Source: Magnetospirillum sp. 64-120
GTDB taxonomy: Bacteria; Pseudomonadota; Alphaproteobacteria; Rhodospirillales; Magnetospirillaceae
Assembly (NCBI GenBank): GCA_001898825.1
Contig: MKVK01000024.1
Coordinates: 1-64,000 of the forward strand
Length of the DNA: 64,000 nucleotides
Direction of reading: 5' to 3'
Shown here: positions 18,186-27,335 of the stretch, in pieces
Position numbering within the stretch: position 1 is the first letter of the stretch
Layout: each line of letters opens with the position of its first letter
The notes under the pieces: model-generated
Told to the model about the DNA's origin: nothing
Seen by the model: the letters and a program-made list of their open reading frames with translations, nothing else
The model's database searches: none
Translations under genes and position numbers: made by a program

Positions 18186-18921
18186 ATTCCTCGACCTTGG
18201 GGGCTTGGGTCAGGCAGACGCCTTCCGCCTGTTCCTTGGCCTGCAGCGCCCGCAGGCGGCGCTTTTGGTTCAGATAGCCGTAAAGCGCCACCGCCGCGAT
18301 GATGGCGATGAAGCTGCCCAGGATCTTCCATTTGTGGTCGCCCAGCCAATCTTCCAGCACCTGGCCCAGGAAATAGCCGCCCCAGGCGAAGCTGTGGGCC
18401 CAGATGACGGCGGCGATGGCGTTCAGCAGCAGATAGCGCAGGCGGTTGATGCCGGCGATGCCGATGACGAAGGGCGCGATGTTGCGCACGCCATAGATGA
18501 AGCGAAAGGACAAGATGAACAGGGTCGGGTGGGTTTTGACCAACTGGAAGGCCCAGTCGATCTTGGACCCCAGGGTCGGCCAGCGGTTCAACAACGGCGT
18601 GCCGTAGCGTCGGCCGATGTAATAATAAAGCTGGTCGCCGGCGAAGCTGCCGCAAAAGGCGGCCAGCGCGATCAGCTCCACATTGATCTTGTAGCTGCCT
18701 TCCGACGCGATGATGCCGGCGATCAGCACCACGGTTTCGCCTTCGACGAAGGTCCACACCAGGATGGTGGGATAAAGCAGGTAGCCGTATTCGGTCAGGA
18801 TCAGGTCCAGCACCTGGGCCGGCGAGCCCAGCTTGTTCAAGGTGAGCAGCAAGGCCGCGATGGCGGCGATCAGGCCCAAGGCGCCAAGGGCGATTAAAAC
18901 GCGACGGAGCTTAGACGACAT
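18184..18921 (-). CDS. DedA-family membrane protein
   Basis: A 245-residue inner-membrane protein of the DedA/VTT family, whose members act in undecaprenyl-phosphate and phospholipid flipping and need the proton motive force. It has an N-terminal helix, a re-entrant region with FVEGETVVLIAG (Glu typical of the family) near residue 58, and FRFIYGVRNIAPFVIGI near 142 with the conserved Arg. Two further helices and a basic tail (NQKRRLRALQAK) follow. It is a single gene, convergent with the dehydrogenase. The exact substrate cannot be told from sequence. Confidence 0.9.
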   Translation of the reverse strand: MSSKLRRVLIALGALGLIAAIAALLLTLNKLGSPAQVLDLILTEYGYLLYPTILVWTFVEGETVVLIAGIIASEGSYKINVELIALAAFCGSFAGDQLYYYIGRRYGTPLLNRWPTLGSKIDWAFQLVKTHPTLFILSFRFIYGVRNIAPFVIGIAGINRLRYLLLNAIAAVIWAHSFAWGGYFLGQVLEDWLGDHKWKILGSFIAIIAAVALYGYLNQKRRLRALQAKEQAEGVCLTQAPKVEE

Positions 18922-19028
18922 CGGGACCGATCATCCTTGGCGACAGAACGTGCAATACAACGGGTGCGGCGGGGGCGCGTCAACTCTCAATCGCTTGGGA
19001 TGTCGAATTGTAACGAACCCCCGGCCCA

Positions 19029-19463
19029 TCAGCGTATGATCTCGGTCAAAGCTTCCTTCTTTTCAATCTCTTTGACGAAATGAACCAATTCGTAATCCAG
19101 CGCGTCGCGGATGGACAGCATGCCCACCGGCTTGCCGCCCTGGACCACCGGCATGTGCCTGAAACCATGGTCGTGCATGATGTGCAGGGCGTGCAGCAGC
19201 GGCCGGTCGGGGGCGATGGTGGACAGCTTGGACGACATCACCTGATCAAGGGTGGTGGTGTCCGGGTCAAGGCCTTCGGCCAGCACGCGGAACAGGCCGT
19301 CGCGTTCGGTGAAGATGCCGGCCAGAACCCCGTCGTCGACGATGACGATGGCGCCGATCTTGCGGCGGGCCATTTCCTGGGCGGCCTGGCGCACCGTGGC
19401 GGTATGGGGCAGGGCGACCACGGATTGATGCTTGATGACGTCCTTGATCAGACGCGACGACAT
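19029..19463 (-). CDS. CBS-domain pair protein
   Basis: A 144-residue soluble protein made of two CBS motifs (about residues 8-65 and 74-130), which together usually bind adenine nucleotides. GIFTERDGLFRVL closes the first and GMLSIRDALDYEL the second. RBS GGGAGAG precedes ATG 19463. It stands alone, and no catalytic domain is attached. Such stand-alone pairs often act as energy-sensing regulatory modules on other proteins; the partner is unknown. Confidence 0.9.
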   Translation of the reverse strand: MSSRLIKDVIKHQSVVALPHTATVRQAAQEMARRKIGAIVIVDDGVLAGIFTERDGLFRVLAEGLDPDTTTLDQVMSSKLSTIAPDRPLLHALHIMHDHGFRHMPVVQGGKPVGMLSIRDALDYELVHFVKEIEKKEALTEIIR

Positions 19464-19587
19464 GTTGGACTCTCCCTTATGTTTTTGGCGGGCCGTCTTG
19501 TGATGCGACCGCAGCCAAAATCCCGTATCGGGTGGGGAGGCGTCAATCAGGAAAGTTGAAATTGGTGATGCTGAAGCAAGAGTTTAT

Positions 19588-19665
19588 CTGGTCCCTCAGG
19601 CGGCGGGGCCTCCCGCGGCATAAGCCGCGCGGCGCAGTCGCGCCTAGGCAAATCGGATGATTTGC
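19588..19665 (-). repeat. terminator hairpin plus dispersed intergenic repeat, copy A
   Basis: Downstream of purK (reading the minus strand) an inverted repeat GCAAATC-ATCC-GATTTGC (19648-19665) is followed by the repeat. Positions 19614-19646 are identical over 33 bases to 26075-26107 on the plus strand. The core is GCGGC-TTAT-GCCGC, a small palindrome. A less conserved tail with CCGCCTGAGGG runs to 19588. Confidence 0.7.
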
Positions 19666-20748
<1,083 letters not shown>

Positions 20749-20755
20749 GGTTGTC

Positions 20756-21271
20756 TCAGACGATCAGATGGGGGTTTTCGGAATCCACCGGCTTTTCAGC
20801 CACCGCGTCGGTCTGACGCTGGCGCCAGTCTTCCAGGCGCTGGGCCAGGGCCGGATCCATCAGGGCCAGGATGGACGCGGCCAGCAGGCCGGCATTGGTG
20901 GCGCCGGCCTTGCCGATGGCCAGGGTGCCCACCGGAACGCCGCCGGGCATCTGGACGATGGAATGAAGGCTGTCGACGCCCTTCAGCACCCGGCTTTCCA
21001 CCGGCACGCCCAGCACCGGCAGGCAGGTCATGGCCGCCGCCATGCCCGGCAGGTGGGCGGCGCCGCCGGCGCCGGCGATGATGACCTTCAGGCCGCGATC
21101 CTTGGCGCTGCTGGCGTAATCGTACAGGCGCTTGGGGGTGCGGTGGGCGGAAACCACCCGGGTCTCGTAGGCGACGCCCAGTTCGGCAAGGACTTCGACG
21201 GCGTGACGCATGGTCTCCCAGTCAGACTGGCTGCCCATGATGATGCCGACAAGGGCGGTGTTTTCGCTCAT
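20756..21271 (-). CDS. purE: N5-carboxyaminoimidazole ribonucleotide mutase
   Basis: A 171-residue class I PurE that moves the carboxylate of N5-CAIR to C4 in purine synthesis. It shows [12 protein letters not shown] near residue 13, SAHRTPKR near 41-48, and [12 protein letters not shown] near 65, all conserved substrate-binding segments. It is the first gene of the purE-purK unit. The upstream 118 bases separate it from a divergent GGDEF-like gene and should contain both promoters. Confidence 0.97.
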   Translation of the reverse strand: MSENTALVGIIMGSQSDWETMRHAVEVLAELGVAYETRVVSAHRTPKRLYDYASSAKDRGLKVIIAGAGGAAHLPGMAAAMTCLPVLGVPVESRVLKGVDSLHSIVQMPGGVPVGTLAIGKAGATNAGLLAASILALMDPALAQRLEDWRQRQTDAVAEKPVDSENPHLIV

Positions 21272-21389
21272 ATCCGTGTGTTTCCCGGCCAGGAAAAGCA
21301 GGGATTATAGAAATCGGCGGAACGCGTGCAAGCATTGCTTTGCATGTGCTATGCTGTGCGTCAGAATCCGGAAGAACACCGGGGGCGCC

Positions 21390-22121
21390 ATGAGCGACGA
21401 TTATCGCACGGAACGGGTGCGGCCGACCAACACCATCCAGGCTTTGGGGCGCGACTTCCCCGAAGGCCAGAGACGGCATTTGCCGCCCCATGCCTACGAG
21501 GCGCCGGGGCAAAAATCCCCCCACAACCCCGACGACGCGGCTTCGGTGCTGGGGTTGCCGGCCGACCAGATATCCCCCCAGGTGCTTCAGGCTTTGCTGC
21601 CGTTGCTGTCGGAGCTGGACCGGCTGCGCTGGAAGGAACGTCAGTCGGATCGCCGCCAATCCTGGCTGGAACAGCAATCCGACCGCCATTCCGTGGTGCC
21701 CTGCCTGACCCGGCGTGCCTTCATGCGCGAAACCGACGCCTTCCTGGGCGGCGGCGGGCACGGCGTGGTCGGCTTGATCCAGGTGGCCGGTGTCGAGGCG
21801 CTGCGGCAATTCCATGGTCTGGCCGCTGGCGAAGGGGCGCTGCGTCACATCTGCGCCACCATCATCGGGGCTTTGCGCACCACCGACGTGGTGGGCTGCC
21901 TGGGCGGTTCGGACTTCGCCATGCTGATGCCCGGCTCGGACGAGCCGAACGCCAGGGCCAAGCTGGCCGAGATCCTGGCCCACATGGCCGAGCCCCCCTT
22001 CCAATGGCTGGGCCAGCGCATCCCCCTGCAGCCGGCCTTTGGGGTGCACGTGCTGCAGGCGGGCGAGGGGGCGGAACAGGCGGTGGCCGCCGCCGACCGG
22101 GCTCGGCGCGGGATTTACTGA
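21390..22121 (+). CDS. degenerate GGDEF-domain protein
   Basis: A 243-residue soluble protein. The first about 100 residues are low-complexity and helical, with a conserved-looking ADQISPQVLQALLPLL segment. The C-terminal about 145 residues follow the diguanylate cyclase fold, but the GGDEF signature reads GGSDF (LGGSDFAMLMPG near residue 176), so the catalytic Asp/Glu pattern is altered. It is probably a catalytically dead signalling or scaffold protein. ATG 21390 was chosen because the frame upstream overlaps the purE start region. No receiver, PAS or membrane segment is present. Confidence 0.7.
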   Translation: MSDDYRTERVRPTNTIQALGRDFPEGQRRHLPPHAYEAPGQKSPHNPDDAASVLGLPADQISPQVLQALLPLLSELDRLRWKERQSDRRQSWLEQQSDRHSVVPCLTRRAFMRETDAFLGGGGHGVVGLIQVAGVEALRQFHGLAAGEGALRHICATIIGALRTTDVVGCLGGSDFAMLMPGSDEPNARAKLAEILAHMAEPPFQWLGQRIPLQPAFGVHVLQAGEGAEQAVAAADRARRGIY

Positions 22122-22137
22122 ACCAAGTTTTTATGCC

Positions 22138-22692
22138 CTAGCATCGGCTGCAGCCGTCTTTTTCCTTGGCCGTCATCGCCACTGCCCGTCTCAGATGGTC
22201 GATTTCGATACTGCAGCAGCGGGTCAGTTCGGCCCGCAGCAAGGCGCGGCCCCGTTGCACCCGTGATTTCACCGCCGACAGCCCGATCCCCAGTTCTTCC
22301 GCCATCCGGGCATGCGGCAATCCCTGAAAATCGGCCATCTCGACCGCTTGGGCATAATGTGGGGGCAGGGCCTGCAGAAGCGGGTGAAGGCATTGGGCCA
22401 TGCGCTGGCGTTCGCCGTCGTCATCGTCGGCCACGGGTTGGGCCAGGTCGTCGGACAGTTCGGTGGTGGGCGGACGTCCGGCCCGCGACCGGTAATGGTC
22501 GATGACGGCGTTACGGGCCACGCGCAGCAGCCACGCCGTCACATTGGCGTCGTGCAAACGGTCCTGGTTCAGGTGCAGGCGCATCATCACCGTCTGGACG
22601 ATCTCGTCGGCGTCGTCGGCCATGGCGACACGCCGTCCCACATACGCCCGCAGAACGTGGTAAAATCGGGACAGGTCGCCAAGGGTGGTCAT
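22138..22692 (-). CDS. ECF-type sigma factor (SigZ-like)
   Basis: A 184-residue extracytoplasmic-function sigma factor. Region 2 (about residues 10-75, with DADEIVQTVMMRLHL and VTAWLLRVARNAVIDHYR) and region 4 (about 115-165, with GIGLSAVKSRVQRGRALL) are both complete. The C-terminus ends KEKDGCSRC, a Cys pair that could sense redox or metal. ATG 22692 follows AGGAAAG; the frame continues upstream, but into the divergent intergenic region. No anti-sigma gene is adjacent. The divergent DUF2703 gene is the likely target. Confidence 0.88.
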   Translation of the reverse strand: MTTLGDLSRFYHVLRAYVGRRVAMADDADEIVQTVMMRLHLNQDRLHDANVTAWLLRVARNAVIDHYRSRAGRPPTTELSDDLAQPVADDDDGERQRMAQCLHPLLQALPPHYAQAVEMADFQGLPHARMAEELGIGLSAVKSRVQRGRALLRAELTRCCSIEIDHLRRAVAMTAKEKDGCSRC

Positions 22693-22742
22693 GCTCGCAT
22701 TCTTTCCTGGGGCATTGACCAGCTTAGACGGTCGATAACCCG

Positions 22743-22776
22743 AAAAGACGCAAAAAATATCTCTGCGTCCTTTTTC
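22743..22776. promoter_or_regulatory. inverted repeat in the divergent sigma factor/DUF2703 promoter region
   Basis: GACGCA at 22747-22752 pairs with TGCGTC at 22764-22769 across 11 AT-rich bases. The flanks (GAAAA and TTTTTC) extend the symmetry imperfectly. It lies midway between the two divergent genes and may be an operator. Confidence 0.4.
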
Positions 22777-22834
22777 GGTGGCCCGCGTCTTTCCCAGCAG
22801 CGCCGGCTTTTCGGCGAGCATAGGAGGCAAAGAC

Positions 22835-23389
22835 ATGAGCGACAGCCCGAACCGTATCTTGCGGGTGGAGTTTCTGTTCCTGGATCAGGAAACCTGCGAC
22901 CGTTGCAATGGCGCCGGGGATCAGTTGCGTCAGGCGGTGGCCGACACCCAAGCTGCCCTGGCCGCTCTTGGATTCAGCGTCGAACTGCACGAAACCCTGG
23001 TTGCCGACGCCAAGACCGCCCTGGAGCTGCAATTGCGCACTTCGCCCACCATCCGTATCAACGGGCGCGACATTCAGCCGGATTATCAGGAAAGCCGCTG
23101 CGATCCCTGCGGTGACATGGTGGGGCAGGCCGATATCGGCTGCCGCGATTGGCACGATAACGGCCAATCCTTCACCACGCCGCCGAAATCCTTGCTGGTG
23201 AAGGCCATCCTGCGGGCGGCCATGCAGCAAGACGACACCCCGACGGCAACGGCGTGCGGTGGCAGTGAAAAATCGGGATGCTGCGACGACTTCGTCTTGC
23301 CGGAAAACCTGAAGCGGTTCTTCGCTGCCAAGATGGCCCAGGGGTGTGCCCCCAAACAGGGCTGTGCCCCCAAACAGGGCTGCTGCTGA
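22835..23389 (+). CDS. DUF2703-family thiol/thioredoxin-like protein
   Basis: A 184-residue cytoplasmic protein. The first about 110 residues have a thioredoxin-like pattern with a CDRCNGAGDQL redox motif near residue 20 and TSPTIRINGRDI (cis-Pro region) near 73, as in DUF2703. A second Cys set (SRCDPCGDMVG) follows. The C-terminal part is Cys-rich and ends in a tandem repeat, GCAPKQ twice and GCC. RBS TAGGAGG precedes ATG 22835. Divergence from the sigma factor suggests regulation by it. Relatives occur near arsenic and mercury genes, so a thiol role in metal(loid) stress is plausible. Confidence 0.75.
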   Translation: MSDSPNRILRVEFLFLDQETCDRCNGAGDQLRQAVADTQAALAALGFSVELHETLVADAKTALELQLRTSPTIRINGRDIQPDYQESRCDPCGDMVGQADIGCRDWHDNGQSFTTPPKSLLVKAILRAAMQQDDTPTATACGGSEKSGCCDDFVLPENLKRFFAAKMAQGCAPKQGCAPKQGCC

Positions 23390-23392
23390 GGT

Positions 23393-23431
23393 CATGGGCG
23401 GGGCGCGAAAGCTCCCCGCCCATGCTTTATT
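23393..23431 (+). terminator. Rho-independent terminator after the DUF2703 gene
   Basis: CATGGGCGGGG at 23393-23403 pairs with CCCCGCCCATG at 23414-23424 (11 bp), followed by CTTTATTT. The convergent transporter gene stops at 23427, inside this element. Confidence 0.75.
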
Positions 23432-24608
23432 TGGAACGCGGCAGCAACCGCAAAGCCAGCGGTCCCAGCAGGGCGAAGCCCAGCATCACCGCCGCCATGG
23501 GGACGGCGGAATGGGCGTGCAGCAGGCCGACCAGGGCGGATGCGCCGGCGCCGATGGCGAATTGCAGCATGCCCATCAGGGCCGAGGCGGTGCCCGCCAC
23601 CGCGCCACCGCGCGGCGCCATCACCAGCACCGACGAATTGGGGGCGATGAAGCCGATGCAGGCAATGGTCAGGAACAGGGCTGGCGACAGCCCGGCCAAG
23701 CCGGCGAAATCAGTGGCGCAGATGGCTAGCAAGGCGGTGGACAGCGCCACCTGGGCCCATTGCGCCACCACCAGCACCTTGTGGCGGTCCAGCTTGCCCA
23801 GGGCGCGGCCGTTGAGCTGGCCGGCGACGATGAAGCCGAAGGCGTTGGCGCCGAAGAACCAGCCGAACTGGTCCACCGGCACGTTGTGGTATTGGATGAA
23901 GACGAAAGGGGCGCCGGAAATATAAGTGAACAGCCCGGCCATGCCGAAGGATCCCGCCAGGGCATAGGCCATGAACGAGCGGTCGGCCAGCAAGCGGCCA
24001 TAGGACACCAAGGCCCCCAGCAATCCGGCGCGGTGGCGCAGATGCGGCGGATGGCTTTCCTTCAGCCAGAAATGCAGCAGCACCAGACAGCCTGCGCCCA
24101 GCACGGCCTGAATGGCGAAGATCGACCGCCAACCGAACCAGCCGATCAGCAATCCGCCCAGCAGGGGGGCGACGATGGGAGCGCCCCCCATGACCAGCAT
24201 CAGCGACGCATAGGCCCGCTGCATGTCCTGGGGCGGATAGACGTCGCGCACCATGGCGCGTCCGATCACGCCGCCGGCACAGGCGCCGATGGCCTGGAAG
24301 AAGCGGGCGATGGTGAAAATCTCGATGTCGGCGGCCAGCAGGCAGGCGACGGACGCCAGGGTGAACAGGCCCAATCCGCCGTAAAGCGGCAGCTTGCGGC
24401 CCCAGCCGTCGGAAATGGGACCGTACAGCGCCGGCCCAAAGGCGAAACCGGCCAGGAAGGCGGCCAGGGTGATCTGCGCTTGGGTGGTGGTGGCGGCGAA
24501 GTCGGCCTGGATCGCCGGCAGCGCCGGCAGGTACATGTCGATGGCCAGCGGAGCCAGGGCGGTGAAAACACCAAGGATAATAACTATCAATCGCGATGGC
24601 GCGGTCAT
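23427..24608 (-). CDS. Bcr/CflA-family drug efflux transporter (MFS)
   Basis: A 393-residue proton-coupled exporter with twelve predicted helices. The start (LIVIILGVFTALAPLAIDMYLPALP) and the conserved loop after helix 2 (GPISDGWGRKLPLYGGL, near residue 63) are typical of the Bcr/CflA group. Helix 4-5 carries RFFQAIGACAGGVIGRAMVRD near 106. Substrates in the family include bicyclomycin, chloramphenicol and sulfonamides, but specificity cannot be predicted. It is a single gene, 31 bases before the DUF465 gene on the same strand. Confidence 0.92.
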   Translation of the reverse strand: MTAPSRLIVIILGVFTALAPLAIDMYLPALPAIQADFAATTTQAQITLAAFLAGFAFGPALYGPISDGWGRKLPLYGGLGLFTLASVACLLAADIEIFTIARFFQAIGACAGGVIGRAMVRDVYPPQDMQRAYASLMLVMGGAPIVAPLLGGLLIGWFGWRSIFAIQAVLGAGCLVLLHFWLKESHPPHLRHRAGLLGALVSYGRLLADRSFMAYALAGSFGMAGLFTYISGAPFVFIQYHNVPVDQFGWFFGANAFGFIVAGQLNGRALGKLDRHKVLVVAQWAQVALSTALLAICATDFAGLAGLSPALFLTIACIGFIAPNSSVLVMAPRGGAVAGTASALMGMLQFAIGAGASALVGLLHAHSAVPMAAVMLGFALLGPLALRLLPRSK

Positions 24609-24639
24609 ATGGGAACTCGAAAGGTGAAGTTTCGCCCGA

Positions 24640-24846
24640 TCAGGCGATGATGTCGGGGATCAGCTGGTTCTCCAGCGTGGTGATCTGGTCCTTCAGGGAA
24701 AGCTTGCGCTTCTTCAGCCGTTGCAGCTGCAACTGGTCTTGAAGGGGATCGGCTGAGATGCGGTTGATCACGTCGTCCAGATCGCGATGCTCGCTCAACA
24801 GTTCCGCCAGTTGACGGCGGATTTCTTCGATGTTTTCGTCGATCAT
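24640..24846 (-). CDS. DUF465/YdcH-family small protein
   Basis: A 68-residue, highly charged, all-helical protein: IRRQLAELLSEHRDLDDVI, then LQRLKKRKLSLKDQI, which is the DUF465 (YdcH) layout. It likely forms a helical hairpin. Function is unknown in the family. The start ATG 24846 was preferred because the family begins just there; ATG 24903 would add 19 residues without a clear ribosome site. A second DUF465 gene lies at 26866. Confidence 0.75.
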   Translation of the reverse strand: MIDENIEEIRRQLAELLSEHRDLDDVINRISADPLQDQLQLQRLKKRKLSLKDQITTLENQLIPDIIA

Positions 24847-24946
24847 TCCGAACTGGTGACAAGTGAAGACCAAAGCATTCTTGACACTAGCAGAACTCGA
24901 CATGAAACGGTATGGGTAAGGTCATGCAATTCATGGCGGGGGTCCC

Positions 24947-26041
24947 ATGTCCAAAACCAAGCGTATCGGCATCCTGACCAGCGGCGGCGACTGCGCCGGC
25001 CTGAACGCGGCTTTGCGGGCGGTGGTGCACCGTGCCATCCGCGGCTATGGCTGGAAAGTCTTCGGCATTCGCGACGGTTCCCTGGGGCTGATGAACCGGC
25101 CGCTGGATTTCGTCGAATTCGACCTGTCGGTGGCGTCGGGCGAGATGTTGCGCATGGGCGGCACCATCCTGGGCACCATCAACAAGGGCGATCCCTTCGC
25201 CTATCCCATGCCCGACGGCAGCACCAAGGACCGCTCGGCCGAATTCGTCGAGGGTTACAAGGAACTGGGGTTGGACGCGCTGATCGTCATCGGCGGCGAC
25301 GGTTCCATGCGCATCCTGAACAAGCTGTGCAAGCAGGGCGGCGTGCCCATGGTCGGCATTCCCAAGACCATCGACAACGACGTCGCCCACACCGACTACG
25401 CCATCGGCTACGTCACCGCCCTGGGTGTCGCCACCGAGGCCATCGACCGTCTGGCCCCCACGGCGGCCAGCCATCACCGGGTGATGATCCTGGAACTGAT
25501 GGGCCGCGACGTCGGCCACATCGCGCTGTCCTCGGGTATCGGCGGCGGCGCCGACGTCATCTTGATCCCGGAAATCCCCTATACGCTGGAAGGCATCGTC
25601 GCCAAGCTGCACGAAGTCAACCGCGAGGGCCGTAACCACGCGCTGGTGGTGGTGGCCGAGGGCTGCAAGACCGAGACCGGGCTTCCGGTCACCCAGGTCC
25701 AGGCCGATGGGGAATTCCGTTATGGCGGCATCGGCCAATATCTGGCGGCCAAATTGGGCAAGCTGATCGAGGCGGAAACCCGCGTCACCGTGCTGGGTCA
25801 CGTGCAGCGCGGCGGCACCCCGGGCATGCGCGACCGCTTGGTGGCTTCGGCTTTCGGCGTCCACGCGGTGGACCTGATCGCCCAGGGCAAGATGGACCGC
25901 ATGGTCGCCTGGCAGCACGGCCAGGTGGTGGATGTGCCGCTGTCTGAGATCGCCGGCATCACCCGAGCCGTCGATCCCTTCGGCACCATCGCCCACACCG
26001 CCCGGGGCTTGGGTATCTATATCGGCGAGATGAAGGCCTGA
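24947..26041 (+). CDS. pfkA: 6-phosphofructokinase, group III (mixed-substrate type)
   Basis: A 364-residue phosphofructokinase of the PfkA superfamily that phosphorylates fructose 6-phosphate at C1. GILTSGGDCAGLNA is at residues 8-21, GGDGS near 120-124, PKTIDNDV near 141, and MGRDVGHIAL near 185. Gly in GGDGS favours ATP, whereas Lys in PKTIDND is the residue of PPi-dependent enzymes; the combination marks the group III or mixed family. Phosphoryl donor therefore cannot be fixed by sequence. It is a single gene followed by a strong hairpin. Confidence 0.93.
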   Translation: MSKTKRIGILTSGGDCAGLNAALRAVVHRAIRGYGWKVFGIRDGSLGLMNRPLDFVEFDLSVASGEMLRMGGTILGTINKGDPFAYPMPDGSTKDRSAEFVEGYKELGLDALIVIGGDGSMRILNKLCKQGGVPMVGIPKTIDNDVAHTDYAIGYVTALGVATEAIDRLAPTAASHHRVMILELMGRDVGHIALSSGIGGGADVILIPEIPYTLEGIVAKLHEVNREGRNHALVVVAEGCKTETGLPVTQVQADGEFRYGGIGQYLAAKLGKLIEAETRVTVLGHVQRGGTPGMRDRLVASAFGVHAVDLIAQGKMDRMVAWQHGQVVDVPLSEIAGITRAVDPFGTIAHTARGLGIYIGEMKA

Positions 26042-26047
26042 AGACCA

Positions 26048-26073
26048 CCGTGCCGAGCTTTGGCTCGGCACGG
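26048..26073 (+). terminator. hairpin terminator after the phosphofructokinase gene
   Basis: CCGTGCCGAGC at 26048-26058 pairs perfectly with GCTCGGCACGG at 26063-26073 around a TTTG loop. The dispersed repeat begins at once after it, as at two other sites. Confidence 0.75.
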
Positions 26074-26150
26074 TTAGGCGCGACTGCGCCGCGCGGCTTA
26101 TGCCGCGTGAGCCAAGGCGGGCGGAGGCCTGCCGCCCGGCGTCTGAGGGG
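26074..26150 (+). repeat. dispersed intergenic repeat, copy B
   Basis: Positions 26075-26107 are identical over 33 bases to the complement of 19614-19646. The core is GCGGC-TTAT-GCCGC. A variable GC-rich tail with GCGTCTGAGGGG follows. The ubiX stop lies 12 bases further on. Confidence 0.7.
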
Positions 26151-26161
26151 CGAAAACAACC

Positions 26162-26728
26162 CTATTCCCCCCAGCGGTTGATGTCGCAATCCAGGCCGAA
26201 CAGGTCCAGGGCGCGTCCGACGCTGTGTTCCACCATGTCGTCCAGGCTTTGCGGCTTGGCGTAGAAGGCGGGCAGCGGCGGCGCGATCACCGCGCCCATT
26301 TCCGACAGCGCCAGCATGGTGCGCAGATGACCCGTGTGCAGCGGCGATTCGCGCACCATCAGCACCAGACGGCGGCGTTCCTTCAGCGTCACGTCGGCGG
26401 CGCGGGTCAACAGCGAGGTGGTCACCCCGCTGGCGATCTCGCTCATGGTGCGGATGGAGCAGGGCGCCACCAGCATCCCCAGGGTTCGGAACGACCCGGA
26501 AGCCGGGGCGGCGGCGATGTCTTCCGCCTTGTGCCAGTGATCGGCCAGGGCGCGCAGTTCGGCCACCTTCAGGCTGGTCTCGTGGGCCAAGGTGATCTCG
26601 GCCGCCTTGCTGACCACCAGATGGGTTTGCACCTCCAGGCGGCGCAAAGCCTTCAGCGCGGCGATGCCGTAGACGATGCCCGAGGCGCCGCTGATGCCGA
26701 CCACAAGGCGGCTGGGAATGGCAGTCAT
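26162..26728 (-). CDS. ubiX: flavin prenyltransferase
   Basis: A 188-residue enzyme that prenylates FMN with dimethylallyl phosphate to make the cofactor of the decarboxylase UbiD. It has the GISGASGIVYGI start motif (residues 10-21), VAPCSIRTMSEIASG near 97-111, and LVLMVRESPLHTGHLRTML near 131, which build the FMN and phosphate sites. Length is normal. No ubiD is next to it. It is single and convergent with the phosphofructokinase gene. Confidence 0.95.
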   Translation of the reverse strand: MTAIPSRLVVGISGASGIVYGIAALKALRRLEVQTHLVVSKAAEITLAHETSLKVAELRALADHWHKAEDIAAAPASGSFRTLGMLVAPCSIRTMSEIASGVTTSLLTRAADVTLKERRRLVLMVRESPLHTGHLRTMLALSEMGAVIAPPLPAFYAKPQSLDDMVEHSVGRALDLFGLDCDINRWGE

Positions 26729-26865
26729 GTGAATTTTCTCCGGCGCATCAAGAAAGTGGGTTGCCTTCGCGGGCGCAATAGGTCATAAAACGCAATTTTT
26801 TTGCTGACAGAGGTCGGTCGCTATCATAATCTATCGTCCTTACCCCATATTCAGGGAGGATTGTA

Positions 26866-27042
26866 ATGAGCCTTCAGGACCGGATCGAGTCTTTGAAAGC
26901 CCGCCATGCTGCGATTGATTCCGCCATTCAGATGGAAACTCGCCGCCCCCTGCCCGACGAGGCGCAGATCGCCGATTTGAAACGGCAGAAGCTGCGTATC
27001 AAGGACGAATTGTCCCGCTTCAGTACGGCCAGTCCGCATTGA
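26866..27042 (+). CDS. second DUF465/YdcH-family small protein
   Basis: A 58-residue charged helical protein (MSLQDRIESLKARHAAI, then ADLKRQKLRIKDELSRF) of the same type as the product of 24640-24846. A clear ribosome site (CAGGGAGG) stands upstream. A strong terminator follows at 27070, so it is its own transcript. The function is unknown; small size and abundance-type signals suggest a well-expressed protein. Confidence 0.8.
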   Translation: MSLQDRIESLKARHAAIDSAIQMETRRPLPDEAQIADLKRQKLRIKDELSRFSTASPH

Positions 27043-27069
27043 TCCTGGTCTAGGAGCCAAATTGATGGT

Positions 27070-27109
27070 GACGCCCGTCGGCCACAGGCCGGCGGGCGTC
27101 TTGTTTTTT
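27070..27109 (+). terminator. strong Rho-independent terminator
   Basis: A 14-bp stem (27070-27083 with 27087-27100, GACGCCCG...CGGGCGTC) with a 3-base loop, followed by TTGTTTTTT. It ends the small DUF465 transcript. Confidence 0.92.
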
Positions 27110-27335
27110 GGAATTGCTGTAATGGATTGATATTTTATTTCCGCATTCCGGTGTCGGAATTCAGTATTCGGACGACATTTTGTGGCGTCGGCTTGGCGCT
27201 GATTGCCCTTCTATTGCATTTCGTTTGATTGGGGCTTTGCAAAAATTACGTGACTGGTGCATCTTGGCCGCCGCGAAGGAAGGGGCTGGACCCTGACCAC
27301 GCGAACAGTTCGTTTAAGCAGAGGGAACGGCACCA

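Noticed and set aside
27195-27225. Sigma-54 promoter (TTGGCGC...TTGCC) before prpE
   Set aside because: The distance between GG and GC is 8 bases, not 10, so the element would not fit the holoenzyme.
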